A DNA stretch of 64,000 nucleotides. It comes from Stemphylium vesicarium (lineage: Eukaryota; Ascomycota; Dothideomycetes; Pleosporales; Pleosporaceae). The stretch's first letter is position 1, and every line of letters begins with the position of its first letter. Where the stretch lies: contig QXCR01000109.1 of NCBI GenBank assembly GCA_004380135.1, positions 42,383-106,382 on the forward strand, given 5' to 3'. Below, one piece after another: positions 51,013 to 62,653 of this stretch. The position numbers and the translations under genes were made by a program. Below the pieces are notes generated by a model that did not search any database, was not told where the DNA came from, and saw only the letters and a list, made by a program, of their open reading frames with translations.

Positions 51013-52222
51013 CTACATGTCCAGTGCCTTCTTCGCCATGGCCAGCGCACCGTCAAACGACTTGTTTCCTCCAATGAAGCCGGCCGCGTGGACAAAGACA
51101 CAGCCAGGGATGCCAGAGACCTGGTCTAGCTGCTCGTCACGGACACCCTTCCAGGCATCAGGGAGATCCTTGCGGTTCTCAAAGCCACCATTCTCCTTGC
51201 TGACGGCACGGATGCGCCACTTGCCCTCTGGCTGGTCTTCGGGGAAAAGCACATAGAGAACCTGAGGGGCAACACCCTGTGGCTGCTGTGTCTCCTTCTC
51301 GAAGTTGTAGAGATGGTCGGCCCAAGGCATGCCCTCGGGAAGGACCAGGATGCGTCCCTGGGGGTCATACTGTAGACGGCTGTCGTAGGCTTGCTTCACT
51401 TGGTGGCGGGCAGGGAGCCACGACTCGGCGCGGTCGGTGAGCTCGTAGCGGAACTGCTCGCCGACAAAGCGAGAGGCTGTCATGAAGCGCATGTCCTCCT
51501 CGGCCTGCTTGGCCTCTGGTGTCTTGGTCTCTGCGGTGAGAGCTGACTTGGGACCGTAGTTGTAGCGGTTGACTACACTCGCAATGCTGAAGCCGCGGTC
51601 CTCAAACTTCTTCTCCAGTCCCGCCTTCTCGAGATCCTTGGGCGCGATGACATTGATACCGTTGTCGTTGGCGTCGAAGGCCTCGATGAAGTCATTGTAA
51701 AGCTTCTCGTACAGTAGGTCGCGGTCTGGTCCTTCGAGTCCAGTGACGGCAGTGATGATGTCTTTGCCAAAATGCATGTACACAAGTCCGGCAGAAGAGA
51801 GCTTGGTGGTGTGGCCTGGGAAGACGACGTCGAAGCCGCGCTGGTGGTGGTCGTAGCGCTTCTTGCTGTCTTCGTACTCGCCGCCTACATCGACGACGGT
51901 ATGGCACTCGGCGAGCACTGCGGGGTCGCGGGTGCGGACGAGCTGGGAGTCGCGGTAGGCAGGCAAGAGCTGCAACATGGAAACCGCGAGGGCTTCATCG
52001 GCGTGGAAGTGGCCACTGGTATAATTAGTCGTGCGCTCATGCTCGACTCTTGAATGCCTACTTGTGCGTGCCAATCAAGGGCGCATCCGTCTTGAGCCTC
52101 TTGGCGGGGTTTTCGGCGGCCATTGTTCGTGTGTAGTTTGCAAATTGAATTGGTCGGACTAGTTTATACGCGATCAAGATACTTCTGGTCGATGTGGTGA
52201 ATAAAGGTCGTAGTTTGAGCAT
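51013..52222 (-). CDS. MYG1: MYG1 family (UPF0160) metal-dependent exonuclease
   Basis: There are two exons (52222-52062 and 52015-51013) with a 46-nt intron (GTAGGC...CCAG) that joins APLIGTHN to GHFHADEALAVSML. The protein has 387 aa from the upstream ATG, or 354 aa from the ATG at 52123 (MAAENPAKRLKTDAP). MYG1 signatures are the HxHxDE-like THNGHFHADEA, RTRDPAVLAE, VVDVGGEYE and the DHH-type YDHHQRGF. Further signatures are LVYMHFGKDII, FIEAFDANDNGI, FRYELTDRAESWLPAR, ILVLPEGMPWADHL and HAAGFIGGNKSFDGAL. Human MYG1 is a 3'-5' RNase in nucleolus and mitochondria. The 33-residue extension between the two ATGs (MLKLRPLFTTSTRSIL ...) is basic, Ser/Thr-rich and lacks acids, like a mitochondrial presequence. 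PAKRLK after the second ATG looks like a nuclear signal. Hence dual targeting by alternative starts is plausible. Confidence 0.92.
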
Positions 52223-52829
52223 GTAGCGAGTAGTCGCTAGTAGAAACTTTTGGTGGCAGGCATAACAAGGACAGTCCCGCGGCGGGCGCTGGCTTGGCAC
52301 CTTTCTACGGGCGCTAGTGGGTGCGATACTCAGTAAAGCAAGCAGTTCGGCGTCTCAAAAAAAGACGTCGCGGTAACAAGAGCCCCAGATAGTCGCTGGC
52401 GGCACTGAAACAGAGGGTGCGGCCTAGAATCGTGCCGTGCGTGGCTCCATCATCGCTGCGTTGTTCGCAGACTGCGCACGCGAGCACGCAACGCTCCGAA
52501 CGATAGGCCCAAGTCGAGGCTGCTGCTCGCACAGATCAATATCAAACCATCTGTCTCTCTGTCCTGAGCTTGGTCCCTTGTCGAGCTCTGCCTCTCTCCC
52601 ACAGACACGGTCCCCGACTGTGCAGCGACTTCCGCAAAGCTCGAGCCCTTGGCGAAATTGACACGTGAAGATAATCGATAGCCTGCCCGCTGCCTGCGAA
52701 TCTTCCACCACGCCGACGCTCTCCCCGAGGGTACCCCTACAACCTCATCCGCGCTCCCTGCGCGTCAGTCGCGCCCCCAAACCCCCAAAATTCCGCCGTC
52801 GCGCACGTCAGCGACGACGGCGTCCGCAG
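52223..52829. promoter_or_regulatory. Divergent promoter, MYG1 / ICE2
   Basis: This is 0.6 kb between divergent start codons. The ICE2 side is very C-rich just upstream of the ATG, and its frame stays open back to a GTG at 52665 with an Arg-rich, non-conserved translation, so it is taken as leader. Confidence 0.45.
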
Positions 52830-54258
52830 ATGTGGGCTACCGCAACGAGAGTAGTCTCGTCCACCACCTTCCTCGGCGCCATCATCTTCACTATACCCCT
52901 CGCCTTCGATATTGGCGGTCGTACCTGTGGACTGGCCTTTTCCCTGTCTCTCAGCGCATACTACTTCCTCTACTCCATCCTCCGTCTAGCCACGCCAGAC
53001 TCTTCCCGCTTCAGATGGTTTCTGTGTAATGTCGTAGCATGGGCGCAATGGCTGGCAATCCCCACGCTTTTGATCTGGAGCCTGAATAAGTTTTCTATTG
53101 ACGCCAACAACAACTCCGGTTGGGTGGAACGGACCTTTGCCGGCAAGCGAGCCGACTTTGACAGTGTGCAGGAATGGATATTTGGCAGTGAAGGACTGCT
53201 GCAGAGCGCTTCAATAGGCGCCTGGGATAAGACGCTGAGGTACAGCACCCCCGTCTTCCAGGTTGCCGAGGGCTTCTGTAGTCTTCTCGTCATCCAAGCC
53301 GCAGGACAGATTACACGATGGGTTGTGAACCGGGAACGCGGCGACAGCTGGATGGTAAGCATCTTTGGACATGCTACATGTACCATACTAATAAGCACAT
53401 AGATTGGCCTCCTCATCACTTCCGCATCCATCATCTCTACCTCTGTTTACTTTCTATGGCGCATCACTACCTTTCCCGAGATTAGCAACGTCGACGCCAT
53501 TCTCATTGGTGTCGCCATTACAACTGCCATTTTCCTTGGTGGTTGGGGCATTGTCAGCGCACGAGGCAACCCAGTTGAATCATCGCTTTTGGTGAGTTTG
53601 AGCATTCCACAGCTTGTTTCCCTGCTAACCCCTACAGTTTGCCTATGTCACCCTCTGCATCTACCAAATCTTCACCGACTACCAGCCTTCTCCCGGCTCT
53701 GTGGCCGAGTCGAGTGCTCCATCTGACCCCGCTCTTCCCCCGCTACCACCCATCATCATGGCCTCTTATACCACACTTCTCCATGCCCTTGGCTCCCTGC
53801 CCACAATTGCCCATACCGGCTTCAACCTCATGGTCGGCGCCATCATGACTATTACCCCCTCCGTCATCATTTCCCTGGCCTACCGCGTCTTCGTCATGTA
53901 CGCCGCCGCTCGTATCATACCAGCCATCAGGGAAAGCGGAGCTCGCGCCCTGTCGCAGGAACCCAGTTTGGACGATGAGGACGAAACATCCAAGATCCTT
54001 GGATTCTTGACCTGGTTCAGCCCAAGCATCATCATCGCCGTCTACACCAGTCTGCTCATGCAGCACTTTGCCAGTGGGAACGGTAGCGATGGAAGTGCCG
54101 TGACGGGTGAATGGTGGACCAATCAAGGTGGGGACGCTGGGGGTAACTTTTGGAGATGGATCAACCTCGGCATTACCATGGGTCTTTATGCTATCGAATT
54201 GAAGATTTCGAATGCCGATGACGATGGCCGGTTGACTAGTCATTGGAAGACGGACTAG
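52830..54258 (+). CDS. ICE2: ICE2 family ER integral membrane protein
   Basis: The protein is 444 aa in three exons (52830-53354, 53403-53591, 53638-54258), with introns GTAAGC...TAG and GTGAGT...CAG, both phase 0. It has about eight to ten TM helices. The first resembles yeast Ice2 (TFLGAIIFTIPLAFDIGGRT, CGLAFSLSLSAYYFLYSILR). Others are VVAWAQWLAIPTLLIWSL, IGLLITSASIISTSVYFL, DAILIGVAITTAIFLGGWGI, ITPSVIISLAYRVFVMYAAA and FLTWFSPSIIIAVYTSLLM. The cytosolic loop ALSQEPSLDDEDETSK sits before the last pair. Ice2 affects ER shape, ER inheritance and phospholipid/neutral-lipid balance in yeast. The ATG at 52830 was chosen because the upstream sequence is non-conserved. The family is recognised from the conserved first two helices. 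Confidence 0.87.
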
Positions 54259-55000
54259 ACACACATGCAAGAGACAGGCTGTCATACAGCACGTACATCT
54301 TGATTCCCTTGGTGGGAAAGCCTTTCAAGTATGGTTTGAAGTATTAGGAAATGAGCAGCAGCAAATTAGGAGGAAAGCTGCGCAAACCAAGAGCGAAGGA
54401 AGCTTTGCTAGAAAGAGCGGGTGGACGGGCGGGCGGGCAGTCAAGCAGCCATAGCCACCGCCCGCCACATGTATGGGGCGCGGGATTCGAGAAGAGGCAC
54501 ACTACAGATGGAAAAGAAAGCTGATGTGGGGTGTGGCTTCACATGCTCATCTTCTTTTCCTGTACTTTATACCATTCGACTTTACACAACAAAGCGCACA
54601 CAGCAAAGTGTGCTTCGTTGTTATTCTTTCTTTTCTTTTTTCTTCTTTGTTCTATTCCAGATACCCCCAAAAAATATTCGGATATCGCTTAATTTGGGCA
54701 AAAACAATTTTTTACATCATCATGGTCTTTTTTTTATCTTCATTACCAAGTGACTCGAAGTAAATCCTCTATTGTATTATCAGTGCATACAACTATAAAA
54801 GAGAGAAAAAACATAGGGCATGATAAGTAATGGTATGGCTAAGCTAAGCTTGTGAAAGTGTTCGAGTGGTGCGATACGATGGATGGAGGGTCACAAGCCA
54901 GGCGTGGAAGATTGTAGGAAAGACAAGTATCGGCGTCGTTGTCGTTTGTCGTTGTTTTGTGTATCAGTAACGGGGAAACACGAGTTTTCTTCTCTTCGCC

Positions 55001-55050
55001 TAGCTTTCGTTTTCTTCTTACCGTTTAGCTTTCGTTTTCTTCTTACCGTT
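55001..55050. repeat. Perfect 25-bp tandem duplication
   Basis: Two identical adjacent copies (55001-55025, 55026-55050) each start TAGCTTTCGTTTTC and end TTACCGTT. Confidence 0.95.
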
Positions 55051-58000
55051 TGTTATTCTAGCGATGCTGTGCGAGTTGAGCTTATTCGTGTATGTTGGTC
55101 GCGGAGTCGAAGTCGTAGTTCGCAATTATTCTCTCTTCTTAACGTTGTCGCAGCAGTTGGCCACGTTGACAAAATAGAGAAACATTTAAGAGAGAAAGTG
55201 CACGTGTACAGATGTACAAATACTACGGTAGTAGAGAGGGTATAGGGAAATAGTGACATGTTATACTTTTCATGCGTGAGCATAGGGCAGTAAGCAAGAC
55301 GCTCTTCTACCGTCTTTCTTTTCATGTGTTCATATTGTTGCGAGGGCGTAGATATCGCTACGCGCTCGTGCGTTCACTTTTGGGATAGAGGGATACGCTT
55401 CGTATACCTAAAAATAGGTAGGAAGTGTATATTAGTCCGACTTATTATTTCATGTGCGTACTAATCATAACATAGTGTAATGCATGGGAAAGCCCCGCCT
55501 TAATTAGACAAGGAACGCCAATGTAGCATAGAGAGGTGGCGTTTAAGTCGTAAGGTCCTTGGTGGACGAGGTATTATAGTTGCAGTTGCGCACGCCGTGT
55601 TTACTGTTTACCCTTGTTCCTTACAAAATAGTATTGCGGCGTGCATTCTGCTGCTGTTGCGTCCAAGTTACTTAGCGAAGAAGAATACCTGTAATGGGCA
55701 TCTGAGCTAATCATAGCTTCTGGCCAAATTAACTATGACGCACACGCCATGGAATTCAGAACAAGTTCTTCTCGCTCGCGTCTATTCCTTCATCCATACC
55801 AACAAGCCAGTGACAAGCACACGGGTAGAAGACTTATAGCAGTTAGCTCCCTCCATACGACTCCCCACCGCCACAGCCCTTGCGCAAAAGCTATATCGGC
55901 AACCTGCATCGCGAGCGGGAACTATCCCCAATGAAACCCACCGACTATAATAATCCCAGCAAAGGAAGAGAGTCGGACTACCGGAGCAGGACTGCTCGAC
56001 CGAGGGAAGAAAGAAGAAACACCTGATGTGAACCTGCAGAAGCAGTAGTGAATAGTATAAAGTTTGAATGGCGGCGCCTCGCTAGACCGCTTACAGTAGC
56101 GCCCGGCCAGCTACCCCGCCAGTCACGTTCCGAGTATCAATATCCAAGCGAGAGCGCGAGATGTCACTCTGTGTTGCAACGGTGGTACAATGAGATCGGT
56201 TTGTCTTGTAATCGACAAAGGGAAGGGTTTCGCCTCGCCTCGTCAATCGGTCATCTCGGCGAGAAATTTTGGTCGAGAGAGGCGGGCCACCGTGCAGATG
56301 CAAGATGCATATGCATCACACGAGGCGACACGCGGAGAAAGGGCCAAAACACACATGCCAGTCGAATGAAAGAAGGCCGTTTTTTTCTCTCTCTCGAAAT
56401 GCTCTTTGCTCGGCAGTCTTTTGCGAAAGGGCGGGCAGGCGCAGATTGGGTGAAACTTTAGGCGCTTTGGTAAGCGCTGGCGCTGGGACTATCCTAGAGT
56501 GTGTGTACCCACAACAGGTAGTGAGAAAAAAAACGTCATAGCTGTTGTTCTGCAGAACATGTGCTCTCATGTGGTCCATGCGATTTCGATTTTCTTGCAG
56601 GTGGTGATGATTTCGTGCACATGAGGCTGTATAAACAATCAATTTGCGTCTACACACAACGTCGCAATCATAAACCGACAGCACGGTACAGGTGGCGCGG
56701 AAGGACGGGTTGCGGCCCCCCCTTACTGCTTCGATATGACCATGCCATCTCCCCAGAATCTGGTCCGCTTTTTCACGCTGCCCAGGTATAAAAAATCGAA
56801 AGGGATGGTTCGGTTGGGAGAAAATATGGGCGGACTTCGGTACAATATCGTATCATCACAATGCGGTATCGCGCCGCTGCACATCAGCTTCTGCTGTATT
56901 TAGATGTCGCCCAATACCCACTATCGATGGGGAGGTCGTGTTTTCGGCACGATCGATCCAATTCGACATGCAACATGCTGGAGCAGAGAGTGAGAGACAT
57001 GGTCGAATAATGAAGTCGACGATTACAGCCTCATGCATCGGCCGACACAAACCACGTCCGAGGTCAGCCTTAACGATATTACATCGGTGATATTGTGTTG
57101 GTGTGAGCCGTCTGGATGCCCAATCCTTCAGACGCCGCATACGTAATCAAGGAAGATTTTCGAGCTGCGCCGCAGCCCTCGGTGACCCCGTATGCCTGGC
57201 GCAGTGATTGTGCGATGCGAGTTGCATGGGCGAAGAGGAGACGAGGTGTATATTTGTCTCAAATACCGGTCCTTTCTCGGCAAAGACTGACCTCGTGTAA
57301 AAGAGTGAGTGTGAGTGAGAGGATTTACGATTTTGTGATGGCGTCAAATTGAGTATAGCACGCTGCACGCGAAGGTGGGTCGCTTTTGGATAATGCCGCG
57401 GTCTTTTACCGATCAAGAATCCTCTAGCTGTTTTGTCGGTGAGGCCGGATACTGCAAGGCTGCCGAAAGCATGGAGAGTGTCGCAGCTGTCGCGGGCAAA
57501 AGGGCACTGAAGCGGTAATTGATGCCCAGGTCGCAAATTCACGTGGAGCGGGAAGTATTTGTCCAAGGGCGGACCTTTGTGAGTAAATCATGGCGAAGAG
57601 CATGATGTTTATGCGAACGTGGTGTTGCATCGTCAGGTTACGGACGAGGATGGAGCACTACCGATAGTCGAGGTATGAGCACGGAGGAGGGCGGGCTGGG
57701 ACGTTTGCGACAAACGCGTAGTTCCGCGCTTCCCGTTCGCTACTCGAGTCATAGGACGGAAGGATGAGGCGAGAGGCAGAGCTGGAAGGACGTCTGCTGA
57801 CTGAGCACCAAGGCAAGGGGCTTCCCGTTGTAGGATTCCATTGCGTTGGAATTTTTGCGGCGCAGCAAAGGCAATGCCGTGCGGCGCAGTCCCAGGTCTT
57901 TATCTGATCGCTAGCGGGAACGGAACGCCCCGCGAGAACCAAGGCGACGGAGAATTGGATTTTTGTGCACCAGATGCACATGCACACGGGCATGATTTGG

Positions 58001-58684
58001 GATGAATGTCACGACAACGTGACACGACCGACGAACGGCCGCGGTAGACGACGAGTTATTCAGGTCAGTAGGGGTGGCGAGATTGATGACGTGCTATTGG
58101 CTAGAGGGCGCGAATGGGTTAGAGGCATGGCGGATCATGGAGCAGAGGCCGAGAGTCAGACGATTAGAGAGCGTGACGGTTAAGTTGCTCAGGTCGCTAC
58201 ATTAGCCGAGGAGGGTCGCGGCTCTCGCACTGACGCCGTCGCGCATTGGTGGAGGTTTGGACGACAATTATTTTTTTTCTGGAGCGCGCGGGTTCCTGGT
58301 GCCGCAAAGTTTGCATGCGAGGCGCGCGCAGATGAGGGAGTGTATGAGACGGGCCGGTCAGCCAACCAAGGTCGGCATCACAGTGGCTGTAGACGGCAAA
58401 CGTCGCAACGGCACCATGGATGTCAGGACAAGCGGTGCCGCAGTTGAGCATATTTGAAGCTGCTAGGGCCATACGACCGGAGGGGCAATCCGGCGAGGTC
58501 AAGGTTGTATTGTGGGCGTGGAGCGCGCGGCGTGGATGTCATAAATGAAACACGGCGAGACCCATGAGCGCCTTCTTGTTTGGTGCTGGGCTTAAAACCG
58601 GTGCAGGCCTCTAAGCAGGCGGTTAGGAGGAGGCAGTGCCGAGAGGTCATCATCATCGCACAGTTAAGATAGAGCGGTAAAGCG

Positions 58685-58703
58685 CCCCCCCCCCCCCCCC
58701 CCC
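58685..58703. repeat. Poly(C) tract, 19 bases
   Basis: This is an uninterrupted run of C. The assembled length should be treated as approximate, since long homopolymers are prone to sequencing error. Confidence 0.9.
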
Positions 58704-58750
58704 TGTGAGAACTAAGCAGTGATGGCTGAATGATGATTCGCACCCAAGGC

Positions 58751-58826
58751 TTGGTGGTGGTGGTGGTAGAGGCAGTGGCAATGGCAGTGGCAGTGGCAGT
58801 GGTGACAGTGGTGCTGGTGCGGGTGG
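58751..58826. repeat. Imperfect (TGG)n / (GGCAGT)n repeat
   Basis: A TGG run is followed by about five GGCAGT-like hexamers and degenerate GGTG-rich sequence. Confidence 0.8.
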
Positions 58827-59911
58827 TTCTGTGCGGGAGCGTTGAGCGCGGCTACGGTGTATTGTCGCGCGTTTGGGGGAGTGGTCGAGGATAGGCTAGA
58901 GGGGTGGTGTGGTGCCAGTCAAGGCGCCACTGCAGTTTAATGTGAGGGTTCCGCGTTGGCTTGCATCCTCCTAACGATTTTGGGTCGATCAACCTCGCAT
59001 GCCAGCAGGCCGGGAGCGCTGGTTGCACGCAGTCGTCTGTGCCATCCTGGAGGCCTCTTCGCCCACTCTACCCTCCTCTACACCCAGAAAACGGCTGTAG
59101 GGCTGTAGACGCGACTTTTCCGCGAAAAAAACGTGGCAGCACCCAAAATGCAGGGTCTGTTATGTAGATAGTCGAAGGAACCGCGTCTCTGGCCCTTCTA
59201 CGAAGTCTTCGGCACTCGTTCGCTCGCAGCCCGGGTGGGACAGATAAACGCGGGGGGCAGGGGCGGCCTGCAGCTCGGGCCAATAGGGAATGAACGACCG
59301 GGGGGTGCCTCCCGGGGTGTCCACCACCCATGTGTGCGCCAGTAGCAGAAGGAGCGAACAGCCGCCCTCCGTTGGAAGCCTGCTGCTCATCCGCTGGCAG
59401 GAGCGTCTGCCGTCGGGTCGCCCCTCCCACATTCGTCTCGCGCCATATACAGTTCGTCCCGCCGTGGAAAGGGCGCAGCAGTTCCCGCGTCGAGCTGGCA
59501 ACCGTCCAAGCATCGACACACATTCACCCATCCAAGCCCACCCATATCGCTCCCCTCTACACAGACACGACCCTCGCCAAATCTGCTACCATCATCACTA
59601 CCACCACCACGGGCACGTCCCAACTTCCTCCAAAAGGCCGGCCCGCCGTCATCCCACTCACTGCCCAACTGGTCTGTCGGTACCTGACTGCTTAAGACCC
59701 CCCCTCCTCTTTTGCCTCTCCCATCCCATCCCCCATCCACCAAGTGCAGGTGCAAGCAACAGGCAATCAAGCGCGAAAGCCGCCCACTGCATTGTGGAAC
59801 AGAATACAAAATCTTCCTGCCGAGGCCCGTTGAAGAACACGTAGAATGGTGGCTGGACGACCTTTGTGCACTTCCCAGTAGTTTGCCTTTGATATCCTCC
59901 TCGCCTTGGAC

Positions 59912-62117
59912 ATGTCGACCGTGCTGTACATGCCCGCCTTCAACACCGCTCCCCATGGGCCTGCCTTTACATCCGTCAATGGCCGATCGTCTCTGAGCCC
60001 CACCGACGAACAGAGACCACCCGTAGTTGCCAAATCCTCGACTTGGAGCCCGCCCGCCCGAGACCAGGACACCAGCAACCACTCACCCAGAAGTGATAGC
60101 AGTGCCTCCACCGTCAGCAGTGGAGATAGATCCCCTGAAAACGCCAACAAGAGAAGGCGCTCGACGTCGGTAGAAGGAAACGTCGCCCGCCGCAGTCCAG
60201 ACGAGGCAGTAGCGAGCTCGCGCCAACTGCCACATCCCTATCAGCCTGTGAACCGGGACACCCTTTCCGCCATGGAGGCACCCCAGCAGCGAAGCCTGCC
60301 ACCTTTGGGTCGCCTAGACGTCGAACGGCGCTGGCAAACTGAGCCCCGTGAACTGCCTCACACCGGCCACCAACACCACTTGGAGCACCTGGAGCGCCGC
60401 CCTACCGAGCCTGTCCGTAACAGCGTTGGGAGTATCGTCGAACTTGAGCAGGATGACACTAGCGCCACCGAAGTTACCCGTGCTGGTGTGCAGGTCGAAC
60501 TTAAGAAGCGCAAGAGGGTAAGCGACTCAAACCCCCTTCGTTTTTTGGATGTTTCTAACTTTTCGTAGCAGTTCGCCAACCGAACCAAAACTGGATGCGG
60601 CACATGCAGAAGGCGAAAGAAGAAGTGTGATGAAGCCAAACCCGAGTGTTAGTCACCATGATCCCAAGACTATCCAGTATCTAACCTCTAAGCAGGCAAC
60701 AACTGCACGCGAGGCGGCTTCGTCTGTGAAGGCTATGCCAACAAAGTACCTTGGCCAAAAAATGGAGCTGCCAAAGCCCCGCCCGCATTGCAAGCCAAGG
60801 AGAGGCTGTCTGCCATACCAACATGTTCCGGCTGTAGCCAACCTCACATTCCGCACTGCCCGCCCCGTACCACTGAAGCTTCGTATCCACCATCAGAGAT
60901 TCGCTCGGCAAGTGGTCAGGACCGCAAGCCCTGGAACAACTGGCCTGAGCCAACGTCGGCACCGCCGCCACCAGTTCGAGCGCCTTACCCTCCAGAGGTG
61001 CCGCCGCCAGCTTCCGTACAGTATACACAACCTGGGACGAATCAGTATGAGAGACATCTAAGCCACGAACACCAAGCACCCCTTCCCCCACAACAGCCGC
61101 TCCATCAACACAATCACCACGCCTATCACCACACCCCACACAGCATGAGTCACATTCCTACCAGTAGTCCTGCTCCTGCTCCTGTCGTGTAAGTACCTAC
61201 CGGTCTCTAGTCTCATCAAATGCACCAGCGGATATATATCCATCTGCCCAACCTGTCGTACGACGCGCCTTGGCGTTTGTTGCGAATGCCCTTGAACGCC
61301 ACCAACTAACCATTGTCCAGGGCTACCAACCCAGTGGTACCGCATCATGTGACGCAGCAGCACCCTCGCCCACCACCACCGCCGCCGCCGCCTACTACTA
61401 TGCCCCCTTCACGGTCACCAACTCACTTTACTCCAACCTCTTCCATCATGTACAGATCTGAAAAAGACAAGATGCTCGCTGGCGAACCCTTTCTCCCTTT
61501 CGACCGGATTTTGATGGACGAACGCCACGCATCAACGGGAGCCCAGCAAAACTTCAACAGCACAGCTTATGCTTCGAATCAATTGTCAAAGCAAACACGG
61601 GAGAACCTGTTCAGAACCATTGTAGCGGCGAGGTGGGTTCGGCCTCGAAAGGACACGCCAGATGTCATCAGTCACTTGGGTCGCAACGTCTTTGTCGCTG
61701 CGCCATTTACTTGTGACTACGGATATCATCTGAACATTGCCGATGACGTGGTTATCGGCTCTGATTGCCATCTTCACGACTCGGCCAGGATTTGCATCGG
61801 AAAGAACACCAAGATCGGCGTCCGGGTTACGATACAGACGCTAAAGACTCCAACCGACAACAAGTCATTGAAAGGCAGCAACGGAACAGAAGTTGCACAG
61901 GAGGTTCACATTGGGAAAAACGTCTACATTGGCGACAATTGTGTCATTGAAGCAGGGGTTAAGATTGGTGAAAACACCATCGTGCGCCCAGGCTCGGTAG
62001 TCTCGCACGTAAGTTTGGATGCTTGAACAAGTTTCAGACCGAAATACTGACTCCCGACAGACGCTGCCTCCAAACTGTGTCGCCCAAGGGAACCCCGCCA
62101 ACATACTGCCCAACTGA
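59912..62117 (+). CDS. Zn2Cys6 transcription factor fused to a maltose/galactoside O-acetyltransferase-like domain
   Basis: The protein is 640 aa in five exons (59912-60517, 60569-60647, 60696-61188, 61321-62008, 62061-62117). All introns are GT-AG and the phases agree. Residues 1-205 are disordered and Ser/Pro-rich. Residues about 210-240 form the binuclear zinc cluster, TKTGCGTCRRRKKKCDEAKP followed by ECNNCTRGGFVC, split by an intron inside the motif. A Pro/His-rich linker follows, with polyproline around 430. Residues about 455-510 are a Mac-type N-domain (EKDKMLAGEPFLPFDRIL). Residues about 530-640 are a left-handed beta-helix with hexapeptide repeats (FTCDYGYHLNIADDVVIGSD, EVHIGKNVYIGDNCVIEAGV, PPNCVAQGNPANILPN). 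Where bacterial enzymes have the catalytic TxTHP loop this protein has QTLKTPTD, so the histidine is absent. It is probably a nuclear regulator with a non-catalytic or altered sensor/oligomerisation domain. Confidence 0.9.
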
Positions 62118-62653
62118 GCTGATCAACTGAACAACCCTGGCTACTTGCTGGAATCAATCCGATCCTAGAACAAAGTCAAAGACATTTCGTCCATGTCATG
62201 TGGGACTTGCATGTCACATTAAGCACCACTGGTGGTGCTAGGAGTATTTGGCGTTTTAACAACCGGAGGATACCCATTGCTACGCTTTTTTGATGTTTTT
62301 TTTTTTGTTTATGAGAGGGAACGAGAGAATGTTGTACACAGTGTACGTCGAGCAAACGGGCGGTATCTGACTTGAATAGTCTCCTATTGTATCTTGGTAC
62401 TCAACCTGCAGGACAGGGCCTCGCTCAAAAAGCCCAAAAATATATGCATCTCAAGCGCCTTGTAATGTTTGATGTGACGTGCTTTTTTGGGCGTTGTATC
62501 CGACTAGATTCGTAACGGCGCATGACTCCTCCAGGTATTTAAGCGACACTTGGATGTCATGTTTAAGGCACGGCTCTAGCGTCGGCAGCTGGGAGGCTGA
62601 AGGGCCGCTTCACGTGCCTTTAGGTCCGTGCGCCGCCCGTAAGCTTCAGCGGC
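62118..62653. other. Intergenic region
   Basis: This region lies between the regulator gene and uL3m. It contains T-rich 3' flank (62290-62310). No gene was recognised. Confidence 0.45.

Larger units (their letters stand above)
54259..59911. other. 5.6-kb region without a recognisable gene, upstream of the Zn2Cys6-MAT gene
   Basis: No frame in this stretch has a recognisable domain, and frames overlap on both strands. It contains T-rich and A-rich tracts (54570-54740), a 25-bp perfect tandem duplication (55001-55050), a C19 homopolymer (58685-58703) and a G/T/A-rich imperfect hexamer repeat (58751-58826). The last 600 bases are C+T-rich, like a long fungal 5' leader. It may be an extended upstream regulatory region and long 5' UTR of the regulator gene, or may hold a non-coding RNA. 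Confidence 0.45.

Noticed and set aside
57147..57566. 139-codon minus-strand frame in the 5.6-kb gap
   Set aside because: Composition and lack of motifs suggest a chance frame in G+C-rich sequence.
59290..59844. 184-codon plus-strand frame just before the regulator gene
   Set aside because: Low-complexity His/Pro/Ser-rich translation of a C-rich leader; more likely 5' UTR than a separate gene.
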